Positions 63,605 through 64,000 of a DNA stretch of 64,000 nucleotides are shown one piece after another (positions within the stretch are counted from its first letter, which is position 1; each line of letters starts with the position of its first letter). Under the pieces are notes generated by a model. It was not told the origin of the DNA. It saw only the letters and a program-made list of their open reading frames with translations, and did not search any database. Source of the DNA: Streptomyces longisporoflavus (GTDB lineage Bacteria; Actinomycetota; Actinomycetes; Streptomycetales; Streptomycetaceae). The DNA is taken from NCBI RefSeq assembly GCF_014649775.1, contig NZ_BMTR01000005.1, forward strand, positions 434,001 through 498,000, given 5' to 3'. A program made the translations under genes and the position numbers.

Positions 63605-64000
63605 ATGGTGGCGAAGAAGACCGCCGTACAGCGTTCGGCGTCGGGCAGAGCCACGGGCGAGAAGGCCGCGGCCGAGAAGGCCACGGGCGAAAAGGCCGCG
63701 GCCGAGAAGCCCGCCGGGAAGACCACGAAGAAGGCGGCCGCCAAGACGGCCGTGGCGAAGAAGGCGGCGGCCAAGAAGGCCGTCGCCAAGAAGGCGGTCG
63801 CCAAGGTCGCCGATGCGGGCCGGAGGGCAGGGGCCGGGGAGGACGCGGCCAAGGAGCCCGCAGGGGAGCCCGCCGTCAAGGAGTCCGCCGCGGCGAAGAA
63901 GGCGTCCGCGGCGAAGAAGACCCCCGCAAGGAAGTCGCCGGCGAAGAAGACGGCTGCCAAGAAGAGCACGGTCGGCGAAAGCACGGCCGAGGAGACGGCT
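63605..64000 (+). CDS. Lys/Ala-rich protein start, cut by window end (probable DksA/TraR-type zinc finger protein)
   Basis: The frame is open from the ATG at 63605 to the end of the window (132 codons, no stop). It is composed of Lys/Ala/Glu repeats such as GEKAAAEKATGEKAAAEK and AAKKAVAKKAVAK, like histone H1 tails. In Streptomyces the gene at this position beside ileS encodes a TraR/DksA C4 zinc-finger protein with such a basic N-terminus. That part is outside the window, so this is inference from order. GAAGGGG precedes the start. The basic tail suggests nucleic acid binding. Confidence 0.7.
   Translation, partial: MVAKKTAVQRSASGRATGEKAAAEKATGEKAAAEKPAGKTTKKAAAKTAVAKKAAAKKAVAKKAVAKVADAGRRAGAGEDAAKEPAGEPAVKESAAAKKASAAKKTPARKSPAKKTAAKKSTVGESTAEETA

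Overview
This is a high-GC actinobacterial chromosome segment, almost certainly from a Streptomyces species. The evidence is strong G/C bias at third codon positions, many GTG and TTG starts, a division and cell-wall (dcw) cluster without ftsA or murC, and a polar-growth DivIVA with a long Pro/Gln/Gly-rich linker. Gene content and order match from memory the S. coelicolor region from glkA through pfkA, aroH, thi, metF and dcw to ileS. I see no phage, insertion sequence, CRISPR array, tRNA or rRNA. The window is housekeeping in character, and its interest lies mostly in regulation.

Layout. (1) 0.1-11.7 kb, central metabolism and signalling: phosphoesterase, SRPBCC protein, ArsA-like ATPase, SCO2127-like protein, ROK glucokinase, endo/exonuclease-fold protein, esterase, acyltransferase, a NarL-type two-component pair, phosphofructokinase and a D-2-hydroxyacid dehydrogenase. 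(2) 11.7-17.8 kb, chorismate and tryptophan entry plus iron: a TrpE-TrpG fusion behind a classical Trp attenuator (an 18-residue leader peptide with three Trp codons, at 13698-13754), the divergent class II DAHP synthase, Bfd behind an iron box, bacterioferritin, a molybdopterin oxidoreductase and endonuclease IV. (3) 17.9-29 kb: a PASTA Ser/Thr kinase, thiO-thiS-thiG behind a TPP riboswitch, an FAD reductase, an Rv2175c-like DNA-binding protein, thiE, metF, a phytoene-desaturase-like protein and membrane proteins. (4) 29-33.1 kb: an ABC ATPase, YhgE/Pip membrane protein and TetR operon with a 26-bp operator in front. (5) 33.2-41.2 kb: HEPN protein, a methyltransferase behind a leader able to sequester its ribosome site, DUF3040 protein, a MoxR/DUF58/transglutaminase operon and carbonic anhydrase. 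(6) 41.4-59.4 kb: rsmH-ftsL-ftsI-murE-murF-mraY-murD-ftsW-murG-ftsQ-ftsZ-pgeF-yggS-sepF-sepG-divIVA. (7) 59.5-64 kb: ileS (type 2, altered HIGH motif) behind a translational T-box, a DUF1059 protein, and the Lys/Ala-rich start of a gene cut by the window end.

How the parts work together. The dcw block supplies lipid II synthesis (MurE, MurF, MraY, MurD, MurG), septal transglycosylase and transpeptidase (FtsW, FtsI), the divisome scaffold (FtsQ, FtsL, FtsZ, SepF, SepG) and the tip organiser (DivIVA). The glucokinase and phosphofructokinase feed glycolysis, and the DAHP synthase and TrpEG draw on its products. Many genes here have a TANNNT box 6-8 nt before the start codon and no ribosome-binding site, so leaderless transcription looks common. 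The observations most worth checking are the GAHH signature of IleRS, the pyrophosphate-type residues of the phosphofructokinase, the RNA switch-like leader of the methyltransferase, a TTA-containing small reading frame in front of ftsZ, and the degenerate P-loop of the YhgE-associated ABC protein.
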